Shown here: piece after piece, positions 1 to 6,123 of the stretch
How positions within the stretch are numbered: the stretch's first letter is position 1
How the letters are laid out: each line of letters starts with the position of its first letter
Assembly: GCA_014381825.1 (NCBI GenBank)
Contig: JACNKX010000045.1
Location: forward strand, 1 to 41,109
Reading direction: 5' to 3'
From: Planctomycetota bacterium
GTDB lineage: Bacteria > Planctomycetota > Planctomycetia > Pirellulales > Pirellulaceae
Length of the DNA stretch: 41,109 bases
The notes under the pieces: model-generated
The model's input: the letters and a program-made list of their open reading frames with translations, nothing else
Told to the model about the DNA's origin: nothing
Databases searched by the model: none
Made by a program: the position numbers and the translations under genes

Positions 1-55
1 TCAACGCACGATCTATCCGTCTCAAAGCAGCCGGATAGATCGCAATTCGTTAGCC
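1..55 (+). repeat. attC-like inverted-repeat site A (cut by window start)
   Basis: The sequence shows TCAAC at 1-5, a perfect 11-bp inverted repeat CGATCTATCCG (9-19) / CGGATAGATCG (32-42) around a 12-nt loop, and CGTTAGCC at 48-55. AACG (3-6) can pair with CGTT (48-51), leaving a small asymmetric internal loop. This R-box / spacer / L-box / terminal-loop layout, with AAC and GTT triplets at the outer ends, is that of integron attC sites. Forty-nine of 55 positions match site B at 1908-1964. The GTTRRRY consensus is only partly met (GTTAGCC). An unrelated promoter-proximal hairpin repeat is the alternative. Confidence 0.5.
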
Positions 56-73
56 AGCAAAGGAGTTCATCCA

Positions 74-664
74 ATGACACGCCCCAGAATGACATGTGCT
101 GTGATTGCTGTTGTGCTTGCCGGACTGCCGGCATACACGGCGCTTGCCGCGCAACCGTCAGAACAGACGACTTCCAGATTGAAGGTACGTGTTGGCACAT
201 TCGATTCTCGTTGTCTGGCGATGGCCTATTACGCATCCGATATGTTCAAGAGCCATATGCGCAAGCTAAAGGCTGAATATGAAAAGGCGAAAGCGGCGGG
301 GGACAAGAAACGCGTTGAGGAATTAGAAGCCAGAAGCGCCAGTGGAATCTGGCCCGACACGGGCTGGCCACAGCACGCGGCTCAGGGGGAAATGATCCAC
401 AAACAGGGATTTAGCACTTGGCCCGTGGATAATATTCTGGAAAGAATCAGAGGGAAAATTCCAGAGATAGCAAAACAGGCTGACGTTGACATCATTATCT
501 CCAAGTGGGATATACCCTACCAGCGGCCGGAGGTTGAACTCGTTGATGTCACGCCTCTTTTGGTGAACCTCATTGTCGAAGATGAGACAGCCCGCAAGAA
601 TGCATTGAAGATTCGGGCGATGCGCCCTATTCCCCGTGAAACACTTATAGACCCAAATGATTAA
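74..664 (+). CDS. exported hypothetical protein, possibly OmpH/Skp-like
   Basis: This is a 196-residue protein with an N-terminal signal peptide (hydrophobic stretch at about residues 9-24, ending ALAA). The mature part opens with a KVRVGTFDSRCLAMAYY segment, followed by a charged helical stretch (residues 58-88, rich in K and E) and a C-terminal block ADVDIIISKWD...VELVDVTPLLV. That layout faintly recalls periplasmic OmpH/Skp chaperone-like proteins (beta strand, coiled helix, closing strand ending in a DVT motif), but I cannot assign it firmly. The start at 74 follows an AGGAG-like ribosome site at 61-65. The gene begins 18 nt after the GTT box of site A, as expected for a cassette gene. 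The next real feature downstream is insertion-sequence debris. A periplasmic location is inferred from the signal peptide. Confidence 0.7.
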   Translation: MTRPRMTCAVIAVVLAGLPAYTALAAQPSEQTTSRLKVRVGTFDSRCLAMAYYASDMFKSHMRKLKAEYEKAKAAGDKKRVEELEARSASGIWPDTGWPQHAAQGEMIHKQGFSTWPVDNILERIRGKIPEIAKQADVDIIISKWDIPYQRPEVELVDVTPLLVNLIVEDETARKNALKIRAMRPIPRETLIDPND

Positions 665-955
665 CTCAACTGCTACTTTGGATGCATGGCTAACACATGA
701 GAAAACACGTGAGGATTTGACTTCGCGTTCCAGGTAGTTTGGTGGTGACGCGGGGTGGGGTTTGGGGATCGAGGCGGGTGTTGAGCTATGGGGGCGAGAG
801 CCGAAGCTCAAATTCTTTGTTCAAGGGGCCCGTGGAAGCGAATCGCAGGTTGCTATTTTGTGTTTCGTTGGCGCAGCGCGCAGCAGCGGGCGGCTCGGCA
901 ACGTACGGCGTTGGCGAGTGGCGCTTCCGGTGAAGAATCGGCGGGACGAAGACGT
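665..955. other. gene-free stretch, probable IS91-type element flank
   Basis: I see no supported gene here. The strand is G-rich (740-790) and several overlapping frames stay open without family resemblance. The stretch lies between the stop of the exported protein and the zinc-ribbon remnant, so it may be the terminal region of the neighbouring insertion sequence. That is inference from position only. Confidence 0.3.
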
Positions 956-1123
956 TCAGCCGGAATCGAGATAGGGCAGCGGATGGTTGTAGAGTAACCG
1001 ACCGGTGCCGTCGGTGATCGCTACGAGTTGCATCTGGCCCCCACACTCGGCGCAGCGAACGGGCGGCGATGCACTTGGGTTGGCATCGCCATTCTCTTCT
1101 CTCAGCTTTCGAGGTTCGCTCAT
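956..1123 (-). pseudogene. small zinc-ribbon-like fragment, probable transposase C-terminal remnant
   Basis: On the minus strand a 55-codon frame runs from an ATG at 1123 to a TGA at 956-958. It contains CAECGGQMQLVAITDGTGR and ends LYNHPLPYLDSG. The CxxC next to a beta-strand-like segment resembles a half zinc ribbon found at transposase C-termini. I infer that it is the tail of an otherwise deleted transposase, because it abuts IS91-type fragments and is far too short to stand alone. Its ATG overlaps the start of the plus-strand integrase fragment by two bases. It could also be a genuine small protein. Confidence 0.35.
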
Positions 1124-1440
1124 GACTCCCTACCGCAATCGTTTAACGCCACTCACCACACGCATGTCAGAAGATATGCTCGTCCGTAATCTCTCGACGA
1201 ACACGATTGATGCTTACACCTATCACGTCGATCGATTCGTCGACTTCGTGAGGCGGCCTGCAGAAGAGTTGCGACCGGAAGAGATCCGTGAGTTTCAATT
1301 GCATCTGATCCGTGAGAAGAACGCGGGCTGGAGCAGCTTCAATCAAGCTGTTTGTGGGCGGTAATGTGATACAGGTGGGGTTTCTGTCTCGCTTCACGAT
1401 TCCTCGCGATTGGCACGTCGAGATGATTCCCGTCGGCATC
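1122..1440 (+). pseudogene. IS91-associated tyrosine recombinase, N-terminal remnant
   Basis: From the ATG at 1122 the frame encodes a SAM-like N-terminal core-binding domain of a tyrosine recombinase: RMSEDMLVRNLSTNTIDAY, then VDRFVDFVRRPAEELRPEEI and a FNQAVCG motif at about residue 75. The frame then stops at 1362-1364, while the family sequence resumes in another frame (SRFTIPRDWHVEMIP, about 1390-1430), so there is a frameshift. The catalytic C-terminal domain with the R-H-R-Y residues is absent. Integrases of this type accompany IS91-family transposases in planctomycetes. Near 1435 the sequence runs into the transposase tail, so an internal deletion removed the rest of both genes. It is certainly not functional. 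Confidence 0.7.
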
Positions 1441-1868
1441 GCCACGACTATCTACAGCGTTGTCGCCAACTGCTGCGAGTCGCCGAGCCCGGAATCGAAC
1501 CACCCATCGAACCACCCATCGAACCACCCATCGAACCACCCATCGAACCACCCATCGAACCACCCATCGAACCACCCATCGAACCACCCATCGAACCACC
1601 GCCTGAAGACGGGCTACCGGAGACGACACGCCCTTGTCCGCATTGCCAAGGCGACATGGTCTGCATCACCTCGACGGCACGTCCCTCCTGGCGAGACCTA
1701 TTCGCCGAACACGCAACTTGTCCACCCTTCCCCAACCCAAGCGACCAGCCCAAGCGACCAGCCCATCAACATCACTACGCGGGATGGCCGCTCCCAATTC
1801 GCTCAGCATCAGCTTGTTTGGCAACCGCGTTCGGCATTAAACTAACGCCGAGCCACTTCGTGACGTGA
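1436..1868 (+). pseudogene. IS91-family transposase C-terminal remnant
   Basis: The frame contains [14 protein letters not shown], the segment that follows the catalytic region in IS91-type transposases. Next comes a proline-rich IEPP repeat (1494-1601) and then a zinc-ribbon-like CPHCQGDMVCI block and RPSWRDLF, with a stop at 1866-1868. The HUH domain and catalytic tyrosines are missing. It is fused out of frame to the recombinase fragment just upstream, which suggests one deletion event inside an integrase-transposase pair. Only the C-terminal 130 or so residues survive, from a family of about 350-400 residues. The family assignment rests on recognised C-terminal motifs and on the adjacent recombinase. 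Confidence 0.6.
1494..1601 (+). repeat. 12-bp minisatellite, 9 copies
   Basis: Nine back-to-back copies of ATCGAACCACCC are present, essentially perfect except for the last base of the last copy. In the transposase frame each unit encodes Ile-Glu-Pro-Pro. Because the unit is a multiple of three, copy number can change without shifting the frame. It lies inside the dead transposase tail. Confidence 0.95.
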
Positions 1869-1907
1869 TTGAAATCGCATAGCCGACTTCATCCGCGAAG
1901 CAGCAAA

Positions 1908-1964
1908 GTTCAACGCACCATCTATCCGTCCCAAAGCGACCGGATAGATGGCAATTCGTTAGTC
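1908..1964 (+). repeat. attC-like inverted-repeat site B
   Basis: GTTCAAC (1908-1914) fits the RYYYAAC end box. It is followed by an 11-bp perfect stem CCATCTATCCG (1918-1928) / CGGATAGATGG (1941-1951), a 12-nt loop, and GTTAGTC (1958-1964). Compared with site A, the second base pair of the stem changes from G-C to C-G on both sides, a compensatory double substitution that preserves pairing. The loop differs at three positions. The next gene starts 19 nt after the GTT box, against 18 nt at site A, and both genes open with ATGACAC. Integron attC is the best-fitting known class. Confidence 0.55.
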
Positions 1965-1983
1965 CTTACAAGGCTGGTGACGA

Positions 1984-2658
1984 ATGACACAATACTATGC
2001 AGCTTGGGCATGCACAGCCGCGGTCGTTGTTTGCTTCTCATCGGCTGCGGCACAGGAATCTGTCCCCAAGGATGATTTTGTCCAAGTATCTGCGACCACT
2101 CCGTTCATCTGCACACGGGTCAACGGGCCAATCGTCGGACTTTATGGCGCCACTCCAAAGCAAATCATAGAGAAGCTCACGCCCGGATTGCCAATTGTTG
2201 GCGTGCGCCAGCTGCCGTCGCATGTTCGTTTCAACATCGCACTATCGCGCACTCCTCCCACCCCCAAAATACTCTTGGCTCGACTTGGGAAGAAACTCGG
2301 CGTAGGAATCACAATCGGGGATTCGCGTTCCGACTTCCTGATCGTTCGGAATACTAACGTGCCGAATTCCTGGGAGCGATCCTCCGAAGCCACCAAGGAG
2401 GACATCCGCCTCATTGACAAACGCGACGGACTTTACCGGGCAACACAGACCAGCGTGACGTCGCTAGTTCAGTTCATTACCGATCACGATGACCGACCCG
2501 TCCTGAATCAATGCGCTCTCCAGGAACGATACAACTTCACTTTCGCATTTTCAGATCGGAATGGCCTCGCATTGTTGAAGTCCTTCGGATTTGACGTGAA
2601 GTTGGAGAATCGAACGACGAATGCTGTAGTGGTCTCGAAAACAAAGGGCCCGGACTAA
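1984..2658 (+). CDS. exported protein with DUF3738-like (TIGR03435-type) C-terminus
   Basis: This is a 224-residue protein with a signal peptide (hydrophobic residues 5-23, probable cleavage after AAAQ). The C-terminal third reads VTSLVQFITDHDDRPVLNQC, then LQERYNFTFAF and a closing FGFDVKLENR...AVVVSK block. This matches the pattern of TIGR03435/DUF3738 proteins: a helix, RPVxDxTGL, a GrYdFtLef strand, then LGLkLe and a final strand. The glycine usual in RPVxDxTGLxGRYDF is replaced here (CALQERYNF). Family members are mostly exported proteins of unknown role in Acidobacteria and Planctomycetes, so no reaction can be given. It sits directly behind attC-like site B like a cassette gene. The stop codon lies in GACTAAC, close to an RYYYAAC box. 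Confidence 0.6.
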   Translation: MTQYYAAWACTAAVVVCFSSAAAQESVPKDDFVQVSATTPFICTRVNGPIVGLYGATPKQIIEKLTPGLPIVGVRQLPSHVRFNIALSRTPPTPKILLARLGKKLGVGITIGDSRSDFLIVRNTNVPNSWERSSEATKEDIRLIDKRDGLYRATQTSVTSLVQFITDHDDRPVLNQCALQERYNFTFAFSDRNGLALLKSFGFDVKLENRTTNAVVVSKTKGPD

Positions 2659-3279
2659 CCCCTATATGGCCTCAGACGTCAAGAGAGCGCACGGATATTT
2701 TTCCCGTGTTGTTTTGCTTTTTGACTTCCCTTCTTTCGTGGTGCCGCGAGTTGACGTGGCTCCACGACCGAACGTTGTCGTAACGGGTTGGAGCGAGGAT
2801 TCGCGGGATCACTTCGGTTTTCGATTGCGCGAGCGTTTCAAGTTGTGGTTGCAAAACTTCAAGGGTGATGCACCAAACACCTATTTGACGGTCTGCCTCG
2901 GGCGGCACGCAGCCGTCGAGACGGTGGCACGGATTGCGCACGCGCGATCCACCACGACTCCGCTCGATCCGAGCAGGAGTCGAGCGTGTGCCACGCCGTA
3001 GAAGCTCATCGTTACCCTGTACGCCGTCCGAGCAAAATGGGGGAGTTCATCCCGCAAGTGGGAGTCTCAGATATGTCGGGGCTCGCGCTCAAGGGCAATC
3101 ACGCCGTCAGTGAATCCGTGTCTCCTGGCAACGATGCGCTGTTGCGCATCATCAATGTTAAAGTGCGGGCGCCAGCGGCGGTCCAATCAATCGCTAGCAG
3201 GTTCGGAGTTTTGACGTACAGCGACCGCCGACGTCGTCCGTAAGACGCGTCATCGTATCCTTCGTCGCTCGTTGAACGC
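2659..3279. other. gene-poor stretch, no supported gene
   Basis: Several overlapping frames of 60-110 codons are open on both strands, but none shows family resemblance, a convincing ribosome site or a consistent composition. The stretch lies between a cassette-like gene and an IS110-type remnant, so eroded mobile DNA is the simplest reading. Confidence 0.4.
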
Positions 3280-3606
3280 TCACTCATCAGTGACCTGAGT
3301 TATCCGTGCGGCTCCACCGCCAGCCCCACGTTGGTTGGCAAGGAACTTCGCTATGTCAAAGGCCTCCTTTCGCTTCAGCATCTGATAAACGGCGCGGCCG
3401 ATCTTGCGAGCGAGCATCGTCATGGCTCGCGACTTGCCGTGTTTCCTCTCCTTGCGTTGTACGAATTGTTTGGCTTCGAGGCACTCTCGGAGCATCAGCG
3501 GCACGACCTCCGAAAAGGCCCACTTCAAATGCGCGTTGCCAATCTTGGCACCGCCTCCGCCGGTTCGCTTACGGAGTGCGCGAATTCGTTTGGGAACCCA
3601 CCGCAG
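3280..3606 (-). pseudogene. IS110-family transposase C-terminal remnant
   Basis: Reading the minus strand from about 3606, the frame gives RKRTGGGGAKIGNAHLKWAF, then SEVVPLMLRE, KKHGK-like KERKHGKSRAMTMLARKIGR and AVYQMLKRKEAFD, and ends at 3280. This is the conserved C-terminal (Transposase_20) part of IS110/IS116/IS902 transposases, where the GNAHLRWA serine-recombinase-like region sits. The N-terminal DEDD domain is missing. An in-frame TGA at 3607-3609 closes the frame upstream, so the copy is dead. No terminal repeats are expected for this family, and none were seen. Confidence 0.75.
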
Positions 3607-3799
3607 TCACGCAGCCGAGGCACCGGGTCAAGCGTCCTCCCCCAAGGATAAGTCGTAGCGAATCAACGGACTGTTTCGACTCTTCACTGGAAGGATTCTT
3701 CCAGAGGAGGAGACCTCTCAAAAAACTACAACTTTCTACCAAGATCAACCTTCGCGCTACTTGACTTCAAGCGACATACAGATGTTAGCGGCGGCGTGG
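3607..3799. other. short spacer with weak hairpin
   Basis: There is no gene. On the minus strand, downstream of the HEAT-repeat gene, CTAAC and GTTGATC lie about 40 nt apart around a weak hairpin (roughly 3745-3790). It might be a worn attC-like end, but pairing is poor. Confidence 0.2.
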
Positions 3800-4201
3800 T
3801 TAGCAAAGATTCGCGTTACCTTCGATGAAGCGTCCGTTTGCGGTCCACCATTCCAAGACTTGGCTCTTTGCGTCGTTGAGTTCTGACGAAAGGTCAAGCA
3901 GCATCGACAGTCCGGCCGGTTGCATCAGGCAGATCATTTCGATTGACCGAAGGGCATCCTGGCGCACGAACAGCGCATTGTCAGCAAGAGCATCAATTAG
4001 CGATGGGATAGCGTTCCAATGCTTTCGCTCGCCGAGAATCTCGGCGACCTCTTCGCGAACTGCTGCATCGGGGTGTTCTGTCAACGCGTGCGAGAGAGAA
4101 GAGAGCGCACGACCGTCTGCCGCTACCAACAGTTTGCGTGCATCGCGTCGAGTTGGACTGAGAAGTTCGAGCTGTTCAATGAGGGCGCGGTATTTTGCCA
4201 A
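3800..4201 (-). CDS. HEAT-repeat-like small protein
   Basis: This is a 133-residue protein with a TTG start at 4201; no ATG occurs in frame before an in-frame TAG just upstream, so TTG is the only reasonable choice. Two or three alpha-alpha repeats are visible: HPDAAVREEVAEILGERK, then IPSLIDALADNALFVRQDAL, with the Pro-Asp / Ala-Val-Arg spacing typical of HEAT (PBS lyase-type) repeats. Such modules bind proteins, so no catalytic role is inferred. There is no signal peptide, so it is cytoplasmic. The start lies 14 nt behind a GTTAGGC box (4221-4215 on the minus strand), as expected of an integron-cassette gene. Confidence 0.65.
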   Translation of the reverse strand: MAKYRALIEQLELLSPTRRDARKLLVAADGRALSSLSHALTEHPDAAVREEVAEILGERKHWNAIPSLIDALADNALFVRQDALRSIEMICLMQPAGLSMLLDLSSELNDAKSQVLEWWTANGRFIEGNANLC

Positions 4202-4214
4202 TACGGGAGCCGCC

Positions 4215-4268
4215 GCCTAACGGTACGCATGCCCGACGCCGCCCCGAGCGAAGCGAAAAACGTCGAGC
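4215..4268 (-). other. candidate attC-like site upstream of the HEAT-repeat gene
   Basis: On the minus strand GTTAGGC (4221-4215) fits the GTTRRRY attC end box exactly. An 8-bp stem GCTCGACG (4268-4261) / CGTCGGGC (4238-4231), with one G-T pair, lies beyond it around a 22-nt loop. The matching RYYYAAC box on the far side is not evident, so the site is half-supported at best. Confidence 0.3.
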
Positions 4269-4320
4269 AACCAAAGACCATTGTGACACAGCGGTCGCCC
4301 CAAGTGAATCCGAAGGCGTC

Positions 4321-4340
4321 CGCCGCATGAATGCGGCGGC
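4321..4340. repeat. perfect 9-bp inverted repeat
   Basis: CCGCCGCAT / ATGCGGCGG are separated by two bases. The repeat abuts the GCTCAAC box of the intron-split attC-like site. There is no T-run on either side, so it is not an intrinsic terminator. Its role is unknown. Confidence 0.6.
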
Positions 4341-4981
4341 TCAACGGCCACGCGGTCGTACGCCCGGAATGGGCGTGAACTGATGGGGTGCGAGTCCCCT
4401 GTACGAGGATGAAAGTCTTAAGGTAGGCAGTCCATGACTGTGACTCCGATCGACAAAGTACTAGCCGACGGCAACTGCGGGGAGGTGACGAACCGTGGGG
4501 AGGAAGCCCGAGTGCAAACTTGTGGGGCTACGAACAGAAACCGCGCATACAAGGCCGGCGCAGCCAGGTGGGTGGGCCATGCATCACGAAGCCGTTTTCG
4601 TCCAGTTGCGAAGGCGGGCACACATCTCCGATGGGTCGGCGAAAGTTACTCGGTGTTGGACAGAAGTCAGCAGAAGGCATAGTACTTGATCCGATACGCC
4701 ACTCGGACGAGGAAGGCCGGAACGAGACGCGCAAGTACGCGCCATGTTGACCTCGCGACGTCAAGCCGGTCCTGCCGAGCTTGAGCCACAAGGTGGTCAA
4801 TCGTCAGCGGCAGTCAACAGGAGAGCTGGCTTGGACGAACGTTCGATGTGACCGTTCGTTTAACACGCGGCTCGAACCGCCGAGTGCGTTAAAACGCACG
4901 CTCAGTGGTGTGGCGGCTGGGCGGGGAAACCCGCCCGGCTACCCGATTTGGGCGACGGCGAACCGCGCGGGGACGTTCCAA
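4340..4981 (-). other. attC-like site split by a group II intron
   Basis: If 4389-4947 is removed, the flanks join into an 83-bp imperfect inverted repeat. On the plus strand GCTCAAC (4340-4346; GTTGAGC on the minus strand, matching GTTRRRY) leads into CCACGCGGT (4349-4357). After the intron come ACCGCGCGG (4962-4970) and CGTT (4974-4977). AACG pairs with CGTT, and CCACGCGGT pairs with ACCGCGCGG at 8 of 9 positions. CGCCC in the left flank can pair with GGGCG on either side. The stop of the neighbouring minus-strand gene (4982-4984) directly abuts the site, the usual cassette geometry. Confidence 0.45.
4389..4947 (+). mobile_element. group II intron lacking its reverse-transcriptase ORF
   Basis: The element begins GTGCG (4389-4393), the group II 5-prime signature. 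It continues with domain I-like segments (ACGAGGATGAAAGTC, GAGGTGACGAACCG, GAACAGAAACCGCGCATAC) and the block GAAGTCAGCAGAAGGCATAG that normally sits just before the intron-encoded protein. Only about 180 nt follow before a domain V/VI-like end: CGAACCGCCGAGTGCG, a short loop, CGCACGCTCAGTGGTGTGG, then a GGCGGGGAAACCCGCC hairpin and terminal CTACCCGAT. The maturase gene of 1.2 kb or more is missing. An ORF-less intron cannot move unless a related protein acts on it in trans; splicing ability cannot be judged from sequence alone. It lies opposite to the flanking genes. The class is uncertain, and C is suggested by the hairpin target. Confidence 0.75.
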
Positions 4982-5284
4982 TTATTCAACGGCGTCGACG
5001 AGACCGGGCAATTCATTGAAGCAAAATTGGCATACGGATTGTTGGTCGAATTCAAAGACTGCATCCAAGCCATCATCGCCAGGTAACAATGTGGATTCAG
5101 AGATGCGGTGCTCGGTGGCACAAGCTGGGCACAATTGCACGGACCACGCAGGCTCACCGAGGTATTCGGCGTCCACGCGAATGACAGACGCAATCGGACG
5201 TTGATTGATGACATCGTCCTGCAAATGCGGGCAAACGAGCGGCGCGACATGTCCGCCATGTTTATCGCAGAGAACAAAAGCCAT
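4982..5284 (-). CDS. cysteine-rich small hypothetical protein
   Basis: This is a 100-residue protein with ATG at 5284, nine bases after a GTTAGGC box on the same strand. Cysteine pairs in CDKHGGHVAPLVC, CPAC and CQFC, with nearby histidines, suggest one or two structural zinc sites resembling a zinc ribbon or treble clef. I do not recognise the family. There is no signal peptide or membrane segment, so it is probably cytoplasmic. The stop codon abuts the intron-split attC-like site, so the gene appears flanked by attC-like ends on both sides, like a cassette. The role is unknown; nucleic-acid or protein binding is only a guess from the cysteine pattern. Confidence 0.6.
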   Translation of the reverse strand: MAFVLCDKHGGHVAPLVCPHLQDDVINQRPIASVIRVDAEYLGEPAWSVQLCPACATEHRISESTLLPGDDGLDAVFEFDQQSVCQFCFNELPGLVDAVE

Positions 5285-5291
5285 CTGAGTC

Positions 5292-5366
5292 GCCTAACGT
5301 AATGTTTCCACCGATCTACCTGTCGCAGTTTACGGTTAAGCTAGGCAAGCTTGCCGCGACATCGGT
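5292..5366 (-). other. candidate attC-like site upstream of the Cys-rich gene
   Basis: On the minus strand GTTAGGC (5298-5292) fits GTTRRRY. Further out, ACCGAT (5310-5315) pairs with ATCGGT (5361-5366), and GTCGC (5322-5326) pairs with GCGAC (5356-5360), giving an 11-bp stem with a 6-nt bulge on one side. The loop holds the perfect palindrome GGCAAGCTTGCC (5344-5355). The opposite RYYYAAC box is not visible. Confidence 0.35.
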
Positions 5367-5514
5367 CGATGCGATGGATTGTAGCAGCAAATCCGCAGCG
5401 TTCGAAATTCGCCGCCTAAAGCGTTATCTCGTTTTGACGCTACCCTTTTGGCGCTCGCACCCGCGATTGTATGCCTCGCCTTTTCCTGCCGCTTCGAATT
5501 GCCGAATCGGTACA

Positions 5515-5700
5515 ATGCCCCGATGTCCAGCGAGCGCGAAACTGCATCAGCCGCCTTTGCGTGAGGAAGCCGTAGAACAAGCCCCTCGGAAGCGAGCCCT
5601 GATCGGGCCGACCCGACGTGACTGGGTGCTCTCCATCAGCATCGCCGCTGTCTTTTTTATATGGCTATTCTGGTACATTTCACAGATCGATTTTCCGTAG
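5515..5700 (+). CDS. small tail-anchored-like membrane protein
   Basis: This is a 61-residue frame with a basic stretch (PRKRALIGPTRRDW, residues 24-37) followed by one strongly hydrophobic segment (residues 38-55, VLSISIAAVFFIWLFWYIS) and a short tail. That is a typical single-pass membrane topology. The frame is also open further upstream to 5302, but that part is low in structure, so I took the start at 5515. A second ATG at 5523 in another frame reads MSSERETASAAFA before stopping, which hints that the native N-terminus may be frameshifted. The function is unknown. It lies just outside the minus-strand cassette-like genes. Confidence 0.4.
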   Translation: MPRCPASAKLHQPPLREEAVEQAPRKRALIGPTRRDWVLSISIAAVFFIWLFWYISQIDFP

Positions 5701-5709
5701 GCATCGGAC

Positions 5710-5808
5710 ATGACTCCGAACCGCTGGCGACTACGATTCTCCGTCAGGACGTCTGTGACTGGCACGCTACGTGACCTGCTGGGGACCGACGAAGCGACAG
5801 GTGGATAA
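5710..5808 (+). pseudogene. truncated RFSxRT membrane-protein start
   Basis: ATG at 5710 opens MTPNRWRLRFSVRTSVTG and the frame ends at 5808 after 32 residues. The WRxRFSxRTLL opening is common in planctomycete membrane proteins, where a transmembrane helix follows directly; here no helix follows. It is likely a broken gene start. Confidence 0.3.
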
Positions 5809-5971
5809 CCGACCGAAGGTCAAGAAAAACGCCGCAGTCGCACCACTGATCCTATCTGTTGATTTCGAAGAGATGAATCCTAGGACGTTAGTAATAGTGC
5901 GCAGGAGCAGACGTTACTACTTCTGGCTCTTCGGCCTCGTCGCCGAGTTGCCGTATGAACGCGACATCTAA
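5771..5971 (+). CDS. small hypothetical protein
   Basis: This is a 66-residue frame from a GTG at 5771, ending at TAA 5969-5971. It contains a basic N-terminus, a central LILSVDFEEMNPRTLVIVRR segment and an aromatic C-terminus (RRYYFWLFGLVAELPYE). I recognise no family. The stop codon lies inside ATCTAAC (5966-5972), an exact RYYYAAC box, which is how many integron cassette genes end. No good partner GTTRRRY stem was found behind it. It could be a chance frame. Confidence 0.35.
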   Translation: MTCWGPTKRQVDNRPKVKKNAAVAPLILSVDFEEMNPRTLVIVRRSRRYYFWLFGLVAELPYERDI

Positions 5972-6123
5972 CGGCCCCTCAACTTTAGGACACCACCGTT
6001 GTGTGGCGCATGTATCCGCCTTAATGGCTATTTCATATAATCTGTTACACTATCGCGTTCACGTTTTGTGTCGCATCGTAAGTCCTCGCCGAGATACGTA
6101 AGAGTATTAGCTGAGATCGCTTT

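Noticed and set aside
323-811. 162-codon minus-strand frame over the first exported protein
   Set aside because: The plus-strand gene has a signal peptide, ribosome site and consistent composition; the antisense frame has none.
1494-1601. Possible CRISPR array
   Set aside because: The units are 12 bp, contiguous and without spacers; this is a minisatellite in a transposase remnant.
1339-1753. Antisense open frames with VVRW or GGSM repeats
   Set aside because: They are produced by the 12-bp repeat read on the other strand and have no family resemblance.
4492-4800. Small frames inside the group II intron region
   Set aside because: They overlap conserved intron RNA segments, lie in several frames and match no maturase.
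6036-6041. TATAAT as promoter of the PhyH gene
   Set aside because: No acceptable -35 box lies 15-19 bases upstream, so it was not listed as a promoter.
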